Shown: positions 39,499 to 48,654, numbered from the stretch's first letter. The stretch: 62,830 nucleotides of DNA from an uncultured Verrucomicrobiota bacterium (GCA_902615835.1 CACMQL010000007.1:1-62830); one strand, 5' to 3'. The notes: generated from the letters alone by a model not told the origin. Numbers and translations: made by a program.

Positions 39499-41280
39499 AT
39501 GAGTACTCAATCCATTAGATATCAAGATCCCGAAGTCGAAGGCGAATACGGTTACGCCATGAAAGGAGCCGACGCCCTTGTTGAAGCCCTTGAGCGTGAG
39601 GGCGTGGATGTGGTCTTCGCCTATCCTGGCGGAGCTTCGATGGAACTTCATCAGTCACTCACCAAGTCTGAAAAAATCCGCACAATTCTGCCCAGGCAGG
39701 AACAAGGAGGAGGATTCATGGCCCATGGTTATGCAAGGGCAACTGGAAAAGCCGGCGTTTGCATGGCCACATCCGGTCCCGGAGCGACCAACTTGGTGAC
39801 CTGCATCGCAGATGCTTTCATGGACAGCATTCCTCTAGTTGCCATCACCGGACAGGTGTATCAGCAATTTATTGGCAAAGCAGCCTTTCAGGAAACTGAT
39901 TTCTTTGGAATGACCCTACCTATCGTAAAACACAGTTATCTTGTTCTCAAGGCCGAGGATTTGCCAAAAGTCGTAAAAGAAGCTTTCTATCTCGCTGAGA
40001 GCGGTCGCCCCGGTCCTGTGGTGATTGATATCCCGAAAGATGTACAACAAAAAGTTTTCGAACCATTCTTTCCTTCAAATGTGGAGGACTTGGATGGTTA
40101 TAAATTGGATGATCCACGCGCCACTGATGATGAACTCATTGAAGTTTTGAATCTCCTTTCCAAGGCCAAAAGGCCAGTTTTATATACCGGAGGTGGTATC
40201 ATCTCTGCGGACGCCCATAAGGAGCTTAGAGAATTTGTCGAATTGTCCGGCTTGCCAGTTACCCATACCCTTATGGGACTTGGTGTGTTTGACCCCGACC
40301 ATGAACAGTCCCTTTATTGGTACGGCATGCATGGCACGGTTGCCGGGAATTGGGCCGTATGTGAGAGTGATCTTCTTCTATGTGCAGGTGCCCGCTTTGA
40401 TGATCGTATCACTGGCAAGGTCGATAAATACGCCCAAGAGGCATATGTCATCCACTTTGACCTGGACAAATCTGAGCATAACAAAAATGTTCACGCCCAC
40501 TTCCCCATCCGTACCGATATAAAATATGCGCTCAAAAGAATGAGTGAAATGATTAAGTCCGGTAAATTTCAAAAACCTGACCTTTCGGAGTGGTTGGATA
40601 CACTTCAAGCATGGAAAAAAGAATATCCTTTCAAATACTCGAAGGGGGAACACATCACTGCTCAGGAAGCGGTGGATGTTCTTTATGATGAATCGAAGGG
40701 GGATGCGATCATCACCACCGGAGTCGGGCAGCACCAAATGTGGGCAGCTCAATACTACAGATTTAAGGAACCAAGAACCTACATATCCTCGCTTGGTTTG
40801 GGCACCATGGGATTCGGTTATCCTGCAGCGGTGGGAGCGAAAGTGGCTTTTCCGGACAAAGAAGTCATCGACATTGACGGTGACGGATCTTTCCTGATGA
40901 ATATACAGGAATTAGCAACCGCCAAGATTGAGAAAATTAATGCAAAATGTCTACTTCTAAACAATCAGCATCTTGGAATGGTGGTCCAATGGGAAGACCG
41001 CTTTTATGAATCGGTTCGTGGACACACAATTTTGTGCGATCCTGAAAATATAGGTGGACCCGATAATTTGGATGCAATTTATCCAGATTATATCAAGGTT
41101 TGCGAAGGGTTTGGCGTAAAAGCACGTCGCGTTACCAAAAGGGAAGAATTACGGGAAGCGATGAAAGAAATGCTTGAGAGCGACGAACCCTATCTTCTAG
41201 AAGTGATTGTCCCTTACACCGAACATGTTTTACCAATGATTCCCCAAGGCAAATCAGCCAAGGAAATGTTGATCGACTAG
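39499..41280 (+). CDS. ilvB: Acetolactate synthase, large (catalytic) subunit
   Basis: IlvB condenses pyruvate units (or pyruvate with 2-ketobutyrate) using ThDP, FAD and Mg2+, the first step of valine and isoleucine synthesis. The 593-residue protein has [29 protein letters not shown] with the activating Glu region [21 protein letters not shown], the FAD region [19 protein letters not shown] and the ThDP motif [32 protein letters not shown] (in parts). The length is normal. The small regulatory subunit gene ilvN, usually adjacent, is not here; a GGDEF protein follows instead. Confidence 0.95.
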   Translation: MSTQSIRYQDPEVEGEYGYAMKGADALVEALEREGVDVVFAYPGGASMELHQSLTKSEKIRTILPRQEQGGGFMAHGYARATGKAGVCMATSGPGATNLVTCIADAFMDSIPLVAITGQVYQQFIGKAAFQETDFFGMTLPIVKHSYLVLKAEDLPKVVKEAFYLAESGRPGPVVIDIPKDVQQKVFEPFFPSNVEDLDGYKLDDPRATDDELIEVLNLLSKAKRPVLYTGGGIISADAHKELREFVELSGLPVTHTLMGLGVFDPDHEQSLYWYGMHGTVAGNWAVCESDLLLCAGARFDDRITGKVDKYAQEAYVIHFDLDKSEHNKNVHAHFPIRTDIKYALKRMSEMIKSGKFQKPDLSEWLDTLQAWKKEYPFKYSKGEHITAQEAVDVLYDESKGDAIITTGVGQHQMWAAQYYRFKEPRTYISSLGLGTMGFGYPAAVGAKVAFPDKEVIDIDGDGSFLMNIQELATAKIEKINAKCLLLNNQHLGMVVQWEDRFYESVRGHTILCDPENIGGPDNLDAIYPDYIKVCEGFGVKARRVTKREELREAMKEMLESDEPYLLEVIVPYTEHVLPMIPQGKSAKEMLID

Positions 41281-41411
41281 TCCTGTATTTCCTTGATTAA
41301 ATGAACTTCCCTGCCCTTGCATCTAAAAAATTTCTTGATTAAAATTCTTTTTTCAATTCGACTTAGGATTTACACCCAAACCCCTGCCCTCAACCCTTCA
41401 AAAGTCTCGAA

Positions 41412-42305
41412 ATGTGTGATACAGATTTTGATTTCTCAGCTATCGTACAGCATGCCAAAGACATCGTTATTGTCACCAAGGCATATCCCTTAAACGATCC
41501 CGGACCTGAGATTGTTTATGTCAACGAAGCTTTTACTGAAAAAACGGGGTACACTCCCGAGGAAGTCATAGGTAAGACTCCTAGAATTCTACAAAAAGAA
41601 GGCACCAACCGCAATGACTTGGATAAAGTTCGCCAAGCCCTTGAAAAAAAGGAATCCGTTCGCGTAACCCTTCGTAATTTTTCCAAGAAAGGTAACGAAT
41701 ATTGGGTTGATTTAAGTATTCTGCCCTTGCCCGACAAAAATGGGAAGGTTACACACTTCGCCGCGATCCAAAGGGACATCTCGGATTACAAAAAACTGGA
41801 GCAGGATTTACAGACTCTTTGCCGGACTGACCCGTTAACCACCGCCGCAAACCGCAGGGCTTTCAATGAGATTATCTCTCAGGAATTCTCACGCTTCAAA
41901 AGGAGTCAAAAAGAATATGCGTTGGTCATGATTGATTTGGACCATTTTAAAAGCATCAACGACCAGCACGGTCATGGTACCGGAGATCATGTTTTGATTG
42001 AAGTGACTGAAAGATGCAAAGACAACCTCCGTGTGCATGACATCATTGCCCGACTCGGAGGAGAGGAATTCTGCATTTTGCTTCCCTACACCAATCAAGA
42101 ACAAGCTCAAAAAGTGGCAGAGAGGCTAAGACAAAAGATTGAAATAATGCCTATCATCTCTGAGGGGAAAAGAATTAAGGTAACAATAAGCGTAGGGATA
42201 TCGCTGGTTGCAGTAGGCGATGTGGACGGGCATGATGCCATCGAACGGGCGGATAAAAAACTGCTAGAAGCCAAGTCCATGGGTAAAAATCGAGTTTGTG
42301 CCTGA
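41412..42305 (+). CDS. PAS-GGDEF diguanylate cyclase
   Basis: Residues about 8-120 form a PAS domain (DPGPEIVYVNEAFTEKTGYTPEEVIGKTPRILQ) of the LOV-like/PAC style, but the photoactive NCRFLQ cysteine motif is replaced by TPRILQ, so light sensing is not expected. Residues about 130-297 are a GGDEF domain with the active motif G216-G-E-E-F220 and an intact product-inhibition I-site R207-x-x-D210. It should make cyclic di-GMP and be feedback inhibited. It is soluble, without membrane segments. It stands alone 131 bases after ilvB. Confidence 0.94.
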   Translation: MCDTDFDFSAIVQHAKDIVIVTKAYPLNDPGPEIVYVNEAFTEKTGYTPEEVIGKTPRILQKEGTNRNDLDKVRQALEKKESVRVTLRNFSKKGNEYWVDLSILPLPDKNGKVTHFAAIQRDISDYKKLEQDLQTLCRTDPLTTAANRRAFNEIISQEFSRFKRSQKEYALVMIDLDHFKSINDQHGHGTGDHVLIEVTERCKDNLRVHDIIARLGGEEFCILLPYTNQEQAQKVAERLRQKIEIMPIISEGKRIKVTISVGISLVAVGDVDGHDAIERADKKLLEAKSMGKNRVCA

Positions 42306-42354
42306 TTCACGGTTATTGACAGGAGTCTACGATTTCTGAGAATTTAGAACACCC

Positions 42355-43011
42355 GTGAAATTTTCAATCATCACCCGCCGTAATCTTATCAAGAATTCAT
42401 TCTCCTTAGCTCCGTTTTTTAGTAGCCCGGGGCTGATGGCTGAAACCTTATCCCTCACACCCAGTCAGACGGAGGGACCGTTTTATCCTGACAGAATGCC
42501 ACTAGATACAGACAATGATCTTATCGTCATTAATGATTCACTCACGCCAGCGGTTGGTAAGATAGCTTACTTACGGGGAAAAGTTACTGATTTTAAAGGA
42601 AATCCGCAACGGAACGCCCTGATTGAAATTTGGCAAGTCGATAATCAAGGTATATACTTGCATTCCCGTGGAGGTTCCCGGGATAAGCTCGATCATAATT
42701 TCCAAGGATATGGCCGCTTCCTTACTGACGCTAAAGGAAACTATTTCTTTCGTACCCTAAAGCCGAGCCCCTATTCAGGAAGAACTCCGCATATCCACAT
42801 GTCAGTTTCCGTTAAAGGGAAAGAAAAATTCACCACCCAATGCTATATTAAAGGAGAGCCTCGTAATCAGAAGGACTTTATTCTTAGACGCATAAAAGAT
42901 TCCAACGCCCGAAAATCACTGATTGTACCCTTCAATCCAGTACAGGGTTCAAAATTGCAGGAAGTTTCCGCGAAATTTGATATTGTTTTGGGATGGACAC
43001 CAGAAGGTTGA
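42355..43011 (+). CDS. Exported intradiol ring-cleavage dioxygenase-like protein
   Basis: The 218-residue protein starts at GTG 42355. The N-terminus ITRRNLIKNSFSLAPFF resembles a twin-arginine signal. The domain fits the protocatechuate/catechol intradiol dioxygenase family: LTPSQTEGPFYPD, ALIEIWQVDNQGIYLHSRGG, GRFLTDAKGNYFFRTLKPSPYSG and TPHIHMSVS. The Tyr, Tyr, His, His iron ligands are therefore present. Such exported versions occur in several phyla and may act on aromatic compounds outside the cell; the substrate is unknown. No other aromatic-degradation gene is nearby. Confidence 0.85.
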   Translation: MKFSIITRRNLIKNSFSLAPFFSSPGLMAETLSLTPSQTEGPFYPDRMPLDTDNDLIVINDSLTPAVGKIAYLRGKVTDFKGNPQRNALIEIWQVDNQGIYLHSRGGSRDKLDHNFQGYGRFLTDAKGNYFFRTLKPSPYSGRTPHIHMSVSVKGKEKFTTQCYIKGEPRNQKDFILRRIKDSNARKSLIVPFNPVQGSKLQEVSAKFDIVLGWTPEG

Positions 43012-43447
43012 ATCGAATCAGGTGCAAGACTCGCAAATTTCTAAAATCCAAGACTAAGATTTGAACAATCAAAGGTTCAAGAATTTCCTATCAGACTTCT
43101 TGATGCTTTGAGTATACTGAGTATCAATTGAAATTACTTACTTAAAATCACAATAGGGATGGCCAAATCCAAACTGGCTTTAGCGATATCTCAAATCCCT
43201 GCATTTTCGGCCACTAGTCCGAAAATCTGGTGAAATGTCTTCATTATCTCAATAATCTGCTGGCTATGCATTCATTACTAATTTCTTTCAACCAACTTTG
43301 ATTGAGATGATGACCCCTTTCTGTTAAATATGCCTGCTCCACTTTTACTAGATGACTCAAGTTGAAAAAAATTGTTGAACATCTGGAGAAGGTAAAAAGA
43401 GAATGCAAATCAAGGCATTGGATATGAAAAATCTGGAAAACATGATT
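43012..43447. other. Long intergenic region without a recognised gene
   Basis: This is the only stretch of more than 300 bases without an assigned gene. I see no convincing reading frame. It holds one good inverted repeat (next entry) and AT-rich sequence. It lies downstream of both the dioxygenase gene and the minus-strand tRNA, so it is a shared 3' region, not a promoter region. Confidence 0.6.
43203..43226. repeat. Eight-base-pair inverted repeat
   Basis: ATTTTCGG and CCGAAAAT are perfect inverted copies around CCACTAGT. It lies 191 bases after the dioxygenase stop. There is no clear T-run on either strand, so it may be a weak terminator or a protein site. Confidence 0.4.
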
Positions 43448-43521
43448 TGGTGCGGGTCCGGGGAATCGAACCCCGCCCTCAAGCTTGGGAAGCTTGCGTG
43501 CTACCGATATACTACACCCGC
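43448..43521 (-). tRNA. tRNA-Gly (anticodon CCC)
   Basis: On the minus strand the acceptor starts GCGGGTG. The anticodon arm is CAAGC-TTCCCAA-GCTTG (anticodon CCC, reading GGG), the T arm is CGGGG-TTCGATT-CCCCG, and the 3' end is GACCCGC-A-CCA, so CCA is encoded. The gene has 71 bases plus CCA. Two pairs are non-standard: G7 faces G66 in the acceptor stem, and the D stem (GTAT with GCAC) has an A-C and a T-G pair. The other arms are perfect, so it is probably functional. Confidence 0.9.
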
Positions 43522-43538
43522 ATCTGATGAAAAGCTCA

Positions 43539-43568
43539 TTTAAAGAATAAAGAGTATTAGAAAGTCAA
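43539..43568 (-). promoter_or_regulatory. Possible promoter of tRNA-Gly
   Basis: On the minus strand TTGACT (43563-43568) and TTTAAA (43539-43544) are separated by 18 bases and lie 17 bases before the tRNA 5' end. The -10 box is weak, so this is a tentative call. Confidence 0.35.
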
Positions 43569-43617
43569 CATTACATTTGTGTTTGCTTTCGAGCAAGCCT
43601 GAGTTGATTAGGTAAAC

Positions 43618-43980
43618 ATGTCATTTGAAGATATTATTCCGCTCGAGGCTCTATTTGGCAAACAAGCCAACCCCATATATGGGGAGAACAATCTTACATT
43701 AAATGGTAAAAAAAAGAAAATTGACCATGAAGCCATGCAATCTGCGATTATGCGTATTCCAAGAATGGATGTGAGAGTCGCACGGGATCTAATGGATATT
43801 GGCGTCAGGGAAATTTATGAATTACAGGGAAGATCCGCTGAAAGTTTAATGGATGAAATAAAACAGATACGTCCTGAGACTCCGAATTACCGAATCGCGT
43901 TCTTACGCATGGGTATCTACTTCTCTGAGAATGAAATCCATGAACCTAGCAAGTTGCATCCAAGTGTTTGGCAGGAGTGA
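43618..43980 (+). CDS. Cdd1-like helix-hairpin-helix protein
   Basis: The 120-residue protein has a divergent N-terminus of about 45 residues and then IPRMDVRVARDLMDIGVREIYELQGRSAESLMDEIKQ followed by FLRMGIYFSENE. This matches the small Cdd1 ('pathogenicity locus') family, whose fold is helix-hairpin-helix-like as in proteins that contact DNA. The function is not established. It stands alone, divergent from the tRNA and convergent with the small membrane protein. Confidence 0.65.
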   Translation: MSFEDIIPLEALFGKQANPIYGENNLTLNGKKKKIDHEAMQSAIMRIPRMDVRVARDLMDIGVREIYELQGRSAESLMDEIKQIRPETPNYRIAFLRMGIYFSENEIHEPSKLHPSVWQE

Positions 43981-43986
43981 TCAAAA

Positions 43987-44235
43987 TTAACCATCCCCGT
44001 GTTCTAGGCGTTGGCGGGCACGCTTGGTTTGCCAAATCATAAAGATACCATATCCGAAAAAAAGAGCACCGTTTATCATAATCAAGGGCATTTGGTTATT
44101 CTTGACCCCAACTCCGAATAAACAACCACCCACTATCGCAAATATCCAGCCAAAGTAAGAACGGAATTTGATTACCCGTTTAAAGTGGGCCACTTTTTTA
44201 GCCATGTGGTCGGGGCTTGGTTTTGGTCGCACCAT
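43987..44235 (-). CDS. Small two-segment membrane protein, unknown function
   Basis: This 82-residue protein has a basic N-terminus (VRPKPSPDHMAKKVAHFKRVIKFR), two hydrophobic segments (YFGWIFAIVGGCLFGVGV and MPLIMINGALFFGYGIFMIW) and a charged tail (QTKRARQRLEHGDG). No family was recognised. It follows the LON-domain gene with a nine-base gap and may be co-transcribed with it. The regular length and membrane pattern support a real gene. Confidence 0.7.
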   Translation of the reverse strand: MVRPKPSPDHMAKKVAHFKRVIKFRSYFGWIFAIVGGCLFGVGVKNNQMPLIMINGALFFGYGIFMIWQTKRARQRLEHGDG

Positions 44236-44244
44236 GTAAGAAAA

Positions 44245-44922
44245 CTAGTCTTTTTCCGATGCTTCATCATCAGATTGTTTCATCATTTGCTTAATCGAAA
44301 CCAAACGATCATTTTCCCGGTGCAGGTCGGTAAGTAGCATCGAAGCTCTTTTACTTAAATGCTGGACCTCAAGCATAGCCTGCTTACGTAGGGTATGTCT
44401 GCAAAGGGTGAAGGCCGCGAGATCAACGAACGCATCGTCATCTTCTAGAGGATTTAAGAAATCCAACATTTCGTCGGTTACACCCCCTCCAAGTAGTTTA
44501 TTTTGTTTCAATGCCGCTTCGATTTGCTTACGAATCTCGTGCGATGATTCGTCACAAATGGAGTTCATCACTTCAGTTTCTATTACCCGGTATGGTAGCT
44601 CCTGTGAAATCCCCCGTACCTTTACCCTCTTGATCCCCTGAAGTAAAACAAAGGATGTGCCATCATCATGCTTTTTGGATACCCGTATCAAGCCCGCGGT
44701 TGCCACGCCAAAGGGATGCTCAAGGTGTACCTCATCCTCAGACACGTTTTCGCGTTCGCAAACAATCCCAAATATACGGGTGGTGCTTAATACCTCATCG
44801 AGCATTTGCCGGTATCTTTCCTCAAAAATGCGAAGGGGCATCATGGCCTTGGGAAAAAGAACCATCCCGCGAAGGGTCATTACGGGAAGTTTCTTAGGAA
44901 TATCGATCGAACAACTGTACAT
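44245..44922 (-). CDS. LON substrate-binding-domain protein
   Basis: The 225-residue protein corresponds to the N-terminal domain of Lon protease without the ATPase or protease parts. It has LPVMTLRGMVLFPKAMMPLRIFEERYRQMLDEVL, FGVATAGLIRVSKK, FVLLQGIKRVKVRGI and a helical C-terminus. Stand-alone LON-domain proteins are widespread but poorly characterised; binding of unfolded proteins is presumed from the Lon domain. It is 62 bases downstream of the nucleoside transporter on the same strand. Confidence 0.88.
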   Translation of the reverse strand: MYSCSIDIPKKLPVMTLRGMVLFPKAMMPLRIFEERYRQMLDEVLSTTRIFGIVCERENVSEDEVHLEHPFGVATAGLIRVSKKHDDGTSFVLLQGIKRVKVRGISQELPYRVIETEVMNSICDESSHEIRKQIEAALKQNKLLGGGVTDEMLDFLNPLEDDDAFVDLAAFTLCRHTLRKQAMLEVQHLSKRASMLLTDLHRENDRLVSIKQMMKQSDDEASEKD

Positions 44923-44984
44923 CTACAAAGTCCAATCTGTTGGAAAGGAATAAAAGGTCAAACCGTAGATTTGTTAAACTTTCG

Positions 44985-46325
44985 TTAGAGAAAAAGTCCG
45001 GCAATGGTTGCGGACAGTAAACTGGCCATGGTCCCACCAATAAGAGCTGTAATTCCAAGGCTAGCCAGTTGCGATCTGCGCTCGGGTGCCAAAGCTCCAA
45101 TTCCTCCTATTTGAATTCCAATCGACATAAAATTGGCAAATCCACAAAGTGCGAAGGTTGCTAAATACACGGATCGCGTGCTTAAGCCCTCTGATTGAAG
45201 GGTAGCCAGATCAGCAAATGCAAAAAATTCGGTAGCAAACAGTTTCGTGCCTATCAATTGACCAACAGCAAGGATTTCTGTAGATGAAATGCCTATGAGC
45301 CAGGCAATCGGAGCAAAAAGAAAACCGAAAATAGCTTGCAAACTAAGTTGTTCGAACCGGGCGTTGGTTGTCATTGAAAGCCATTGATTGATATTTTTTC
45401 CGTCCCCCAAAGAGAGTAAACCCAGGTATGAAAGCATGTAGTTAAGTAAAAGAATCAAGGCATAAAAAGAGATTAACATAGCAGCAACATTGAGGGCTAG
45501 GGTTAATCCTTGAGTTGTTCCATTCGCAAGGGCGTCAATGGGGTTTCTACCGATTTCCTCACGATTGATGCTTAGTTTATGATCAACCTGTTCAGTCTCA
45601 GGAATTAGAATTTTCGCAAACAGCAATGCAGCGGGCGCATTCATCGCCGAAGCACAAAGTAAAAACTTCCCGAATAGGATTTGTGATGATTCATCAGCAC
45701 CACCAAGCATGCTCATATAAATAGCAAAGACTGAACCGGCAATTGTGGCCATGCCCCCTACCATCAGGGCAAGAATTTCGGATCGGGTCATTTTTGAAAT
45801 GTAAGGTTTTACTATCAGGGGTGCCTCCGTCTGACCTACGAAAACATTAGCGGCAGCGGCCAGGCTTTCTGCGCCTGACAAACGCATAACCCGGCTCATC
45901 AACCAAGCCATGCCCCTAACCACAAATTGGAGCACACCAAAGTAGTAGAGAAGGGATGATAAAGCAGAGAAAAAGAGAATACTAGGCAGGGCCATAAAGG
46001 CAAAGACAAAGCCCTGGCCGGAAAACAATTCATTCATTTTTTCAAAGTCCGCGAGCGGTCCGAAAACAAAGGAAGAAGCGTCAACCGAAACTTCCAGAGC
46101 AATGGCAAAAAGATGTGCAACCCAACCGAACAACAATTCCACCCACGCAATTTTCAAGACTCCAAAAGCTATTACCAATTGAAGGAGAAGTCCGCCGAGG
46201 ACGACCCTTGGATTGATCCGGCTACGATTGGAGCTCATTAGGAATGCCAGTCCCAAGAGACCAATTATCCCGATAAAAGCTCGAAGTTCCGAATAATCTG
46301 ATTCAGTGGAGGCTAAGGCAATCAT
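44985..46325 (-). CDS. Concentrative nucleoside transporter (NupC family)
   Basis: The 446-residue membrane protein belongs to the CNT family, which imports nucleosides with H+ or Na+. Typical motifs are FVFAFMALPSILFFSALSSLLYYFGVLQ, GAESLAAAANVFVGQTEAPLIVKPYI, MTRSEILALMVGGMATIAGSV and CGFANFMSIGIQIGGIGALAPERR. The substrate site residues Gln-Thr-Glu are visible in GQTEAPL. Several hydrophobic segments span the length, with two N-terminal ones beyond the core. The start ATG at 46325 faces the tiny lipoprotein candidate. Confidence 0.93.
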   Translation of the reverse strand: MIALASTESDYSELRAFIGIIGLLGLAFLMSSNRSRINPRVVLGGLLLQLVIAFGVLKIAWVELLFGWVAHLFAIALEVSVDASSFVFGPLADFEKMNELFSGQGFVFAFMALPSILFFSALSSLLYYFGVLQFVVRGMAWLMSRVMRLSGAESLAAAANVFVGQTEAPLIVKPYISKMTRSEILALMVGGMATIAGSVFAIYMSMLGGADESSQILFGKFLLCASAMNAPAALLFAKILIPETEQVDHKLSINREEIGRNPIDALANGTTQGLTLALNVAAMLISFYALILLLNYMLSYLGLLSLGDGKNINQWLSMTTNARFEQLSLQAIFGFLFAPIAWLIGISSTEILAVGQLIGTKLFATEFFAFADLATLQSEGLSTRSVYLATFALCGFANFMSIGIQIGGIGALAPERRSQLASLGITALIGGTMASLLSATIAGLFL

Positions 46326-46465
46326 CTACAAGGAATGATGTTAGGTTGGATAGACAAGATCGGTCAATCCTAGGTTTTATAAGTAAGAACACTTTCTCTG
46401 AGCAAGATTTAAAACTTTGGAAGATCCTGCTTGCCCTCTTGGAAGCGAACATCCAATGTTATTCA

Positions 46466-46543
46466 ATGATTCGTGTACTATTTATTATTATGACTTTTTC
46501 TCTTTTTTCCAGCTGTGGCGTACCATTCGTCCCTGGAATTTAG
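46466..46543 (+). CDS. Tiny lipoprotein candidate (25 residues)
   Basis: The reading frame MIRVLFIIMTFSLFSSCGVPFVPGI is a bare lipoprotein signal peptide with a good lipobox (FSSC) and only nine residues from the cysteine to the end. It is too short for usual gene callers, but its composition is not random. Entericidin-like toxin or membrane lipopeptides have this form. It lies in the 269-base gap between the nucleoside transporter and the SDR gene, 51 bases before the latter. It could be spurious. Confidence 0.4.
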   Translation: MIRVLFIIMTFSLFSSCGVPFVPGI

Positions 46544-46594
46544 TCTTTTTTCCAAATTTTAACGAGGTATTAGCCTGCTTGTTTTGCTGCCACA

Positions 46595-47338
46595 ATGGAG
46601 GAAAAAACTGATCTCTCAGAAAAAAATATTCTACTGACAGGCGGGGGATCAGGCATGGGAGAGGCAACCGCCCTCGCCCTTGCCAAAAGCGGAGCAAATG
46701 TGGCCATTGTCGGAAGAAGAATGGCGACCCTAACTTCGACCCTCACAAAAGTACAGCCTGTTGGAAAAATCCTGGCGAAAGAGGCTGATGTTACTGATCG
46801 CAAGTCCTTGGACGGACTCTTCCAGTGGTTTGATGGCGAAATTGGCACATTGGATTATTTAGTGCATGCTGCCGGAGTGAATGTTGCCTTGCGGTCAATG
46901 CAGGAACTTTCCCCTGATGATTGGGATCAGCTAATTGAAACTAATCTCACCGGCAGTTATAATATAATCCGTCTTACATTGGAACGCATGAGGATTCAAA
47001 AAAAGGGTCTCATCATCTTAATTAATTCAGTTGCCGGTAAAAGATCCGTCCCGCTTGCAGGAATTGGATACAATGCCTCCAAGTTCGGAATGACGGGATT
47101 AGGCATGGGGTTAGCTGAAGAGGAAAAAATTCATGGCATTCGAATCAGCAGCCTTTACCCCGGTGAGGTCAACACCCCCATTTTAAATAACCGGAAAGAG
47201 CCTCCAACAGAAGAACATCGGCAAACCATTTTACAAGCCGAAGATATTGCGTCGGTGATTCTCTATCTCTGTCAGCTACCTGAAAGAGTTCATATTCCTG
47301 AACTCGTGATTAAACCGACAAGACAATCATTTGTCTAA
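46595..47338 (+). CDS. Short-chain dehydrogenase/reductase (SDR)
   Basis: The 247-residue enzyme has the classical SDR pattern: the cofactor site LLTGGGSGMGEATALALAKSGANVAIVGRR (the basic RR end suggests NADPH), DYLVHAAGVN, the catalytic serine in LINSVAGKRSVP and the YNASK motif (Y-x-x-x-K). The C-terminal part (SSLYPGEVNTPIL, ILYLCQLPERVHIPELVIKPT) is typical of the 3-ketoacyl/clavaldehyde-like SDRs. The substrate is unknown. It converges with dapL, 30 bases apart. Confidence 0.9.
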   Translation: MEEKTDLSEKNILLTGGGSGMGEATALALAKSGANVAIVGRRMATLTSTLTKVQPVGKILAKEADVTDRKSLDGLFQWFDGEIGTLDYLVHAAGVNVALRSMQELSPDDWDQLIETNLTGSYNIIRLTLERMRIQKKGLIILINSVAGKRSVPLAGIGYNASKFGMTGLGMGLAEEEKIHGIRISSLYPGEVNTPILNNRKEPPTEEHRQTILQAEDIASVILYLCQLPERVHIPELVIKPTRQSFV

Positions 47339-47368
47339 GGTCGCATCCAAGTGGGGTCAAAAGACGCC

Positions 47369-48592
47369 CTACATTTGGAGTTTTTCGGTGATCGAGGATA
47401 CCGCCTTTTCAACATTTTCACGATGACCGAAGGCACTCAACCTGAAGAAGCCTTCCCCCGAAGGTCCAAACCCAGACCCTGGGGTGCCTACAACATGACA
47501 TTCATGCAGGAGTTTATCAAAAAAGTCCCAAGAGGATAGTCCTTCCGGAGTCTTAAGCCAGACATAAGGAGCATTCCCACCTCCATAGGTTATGATTCCC
47601 ATAGACTTCAATCCTTCATTAATGATGCCTGCATTTTCCAAGTAGAAAGCAACCTGAGCATCTGTCTGCTTGCGTCCCTCCGGACTAAGAGCGGCTACAC
47701 CACCTGCCTGCACGATGTTGGCGGCGCCATTAAAAAAGGTATTTTGACGCCGAGTCCAAAGGGAATGTAATTTGCCTGGCTCCGCGTCTTCCGTCCTGCA
47801 TGCCTCCGGCACAATGGTCCAAGCAAGCCTCACTCCAGTAAATCCCGCCGTTTTAGAAAAGCTGTTAAATTCTATGGCACAGGTTTCAGCCCCCTCCACT
47901 TCATAAATTGAACGAGGGAGTGAAGGATCAGTGATGAAGGAGGCATAGGCAGAATCATAAAAGATGATAGCCTGATGTTGATTCGCGTAATCCACAAAGG
48001 ATTTTAGTTGTTCTTTTGTGGCCACGGCTCCGGTTGGATTATTGGGGCTGCAAATATAAATAAGGTCCACTTTACGATCTGGCAGTGCGGGGAAAAATCC
48101 GTTCTCCTCGGTACATGGCATGTAAACGAGCCCTTGATATCCCGAGTCTGTGGCTTGCCCGGTGCGGCCGAAAATCACATTGCTATCAACATAAACGGGA
48201 TATGCAGGATCCTGCACCGCCACCACACAGTCGTCAGAAAAGATACTCTGTATATTGGCCGAGTCAGATTTAGCCCCATCGCTGACAAAGAATTCAGAAG
48301 CATCCAAGGAAATTCCACGCTCGGAATAAAGAGCAGCCAAACCATCCCTTAAGGGAGCAATTCCTTCGGAAGGACCGTAGCCTGAGTATGAATCTGCCTT
48401 GCCAAGGGCATCAACGCCGGCATGCAATCCTTCCAATACTGCGGGAACAATCGGCTCTGTGGTGTCTCCAATACCGAGACGCATGACTTGGGCTCCCGAA
48501 TTTTCCTCGAGAAAAGCATTTGTGCGGCGGGCGATCTCTGGGAAGAGATAACCTGCAGCCAATTTATCGTAATTATTATTTATTCTGGCCAT
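47369..48592 (-). CDS. dapL: LL-diaminopimelate aminotransferase
   Basis: DapL converts tetrahydrodipicolinate directly to LL-diaminopimelate in lysine and cell-wall synthesis, bypassing the acyl-transfer branch. It is known from plants, Chlamydiae, Verrucomicrobiota and others. The start at 48592 (MARINNNYDKLAAGYLFPEIARR) is the family N-terminus; 407 residues result. Motifs are MRLGIGDTTEPI, SYSGYGPSEGIAPLRDGLA, FVSDGAKSDSANIQ, YICSPNNPTGAVATKEQL, the PLP lysine in FNSFSKTAGFTGVRLAW and GFGPSGEGFFRLSAFG. No other dap gene is adjacent. Confidence 0.96.
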   Translation of the reverse strand: MARINNNYDKLAAGYLFPEIARRTNAFLEENSGAQVMRLGIGDTTEPIVPAVLEGLHAGVDALGKADSYSGYGPSEGIAPLRDGLAALYSERGISLDASEFFVSDGAKSDSANIQSIFSDDCVVAVQDPAYPVYVDSNVIFGRTGQATDSGYQGLVYMPCTEENGFFPALPDRKVDLIYICSPNNPTGAVATKEQLKSFVDYANQHQAIIFYDSAYASFITDPSLPRSIYEVEGAETCAIEFNSFSKTAGFTGVRLAWTIVPEACRTEDAEPGKLHSLWTRRQNTFFNGAANIVQAGGVAALSPEGRKQTDAQVAFYLENAGIINEGLKSMGIITYGGGNAPYVWLKTPEGLSSWDFFDKLLHECHVVGTPGSGFGPSGEGFFRLSAFGHRENVEKAVSSITEKLQM

Positions 48593-48654
48593 ATGAAAAT
48601 TGAAGTTCAAACAATGCGCCCCCACCCCAATTTGGCAACTTTGAATCCTGAAAA

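Noticed and set aside
41281-41411. Direct repeat CTTGATTAAA before the PAS-GGDEF gene
   Set aside because: The two copies are short and AT-rich, and no promoter or binding pattern could be built from them with confidence.
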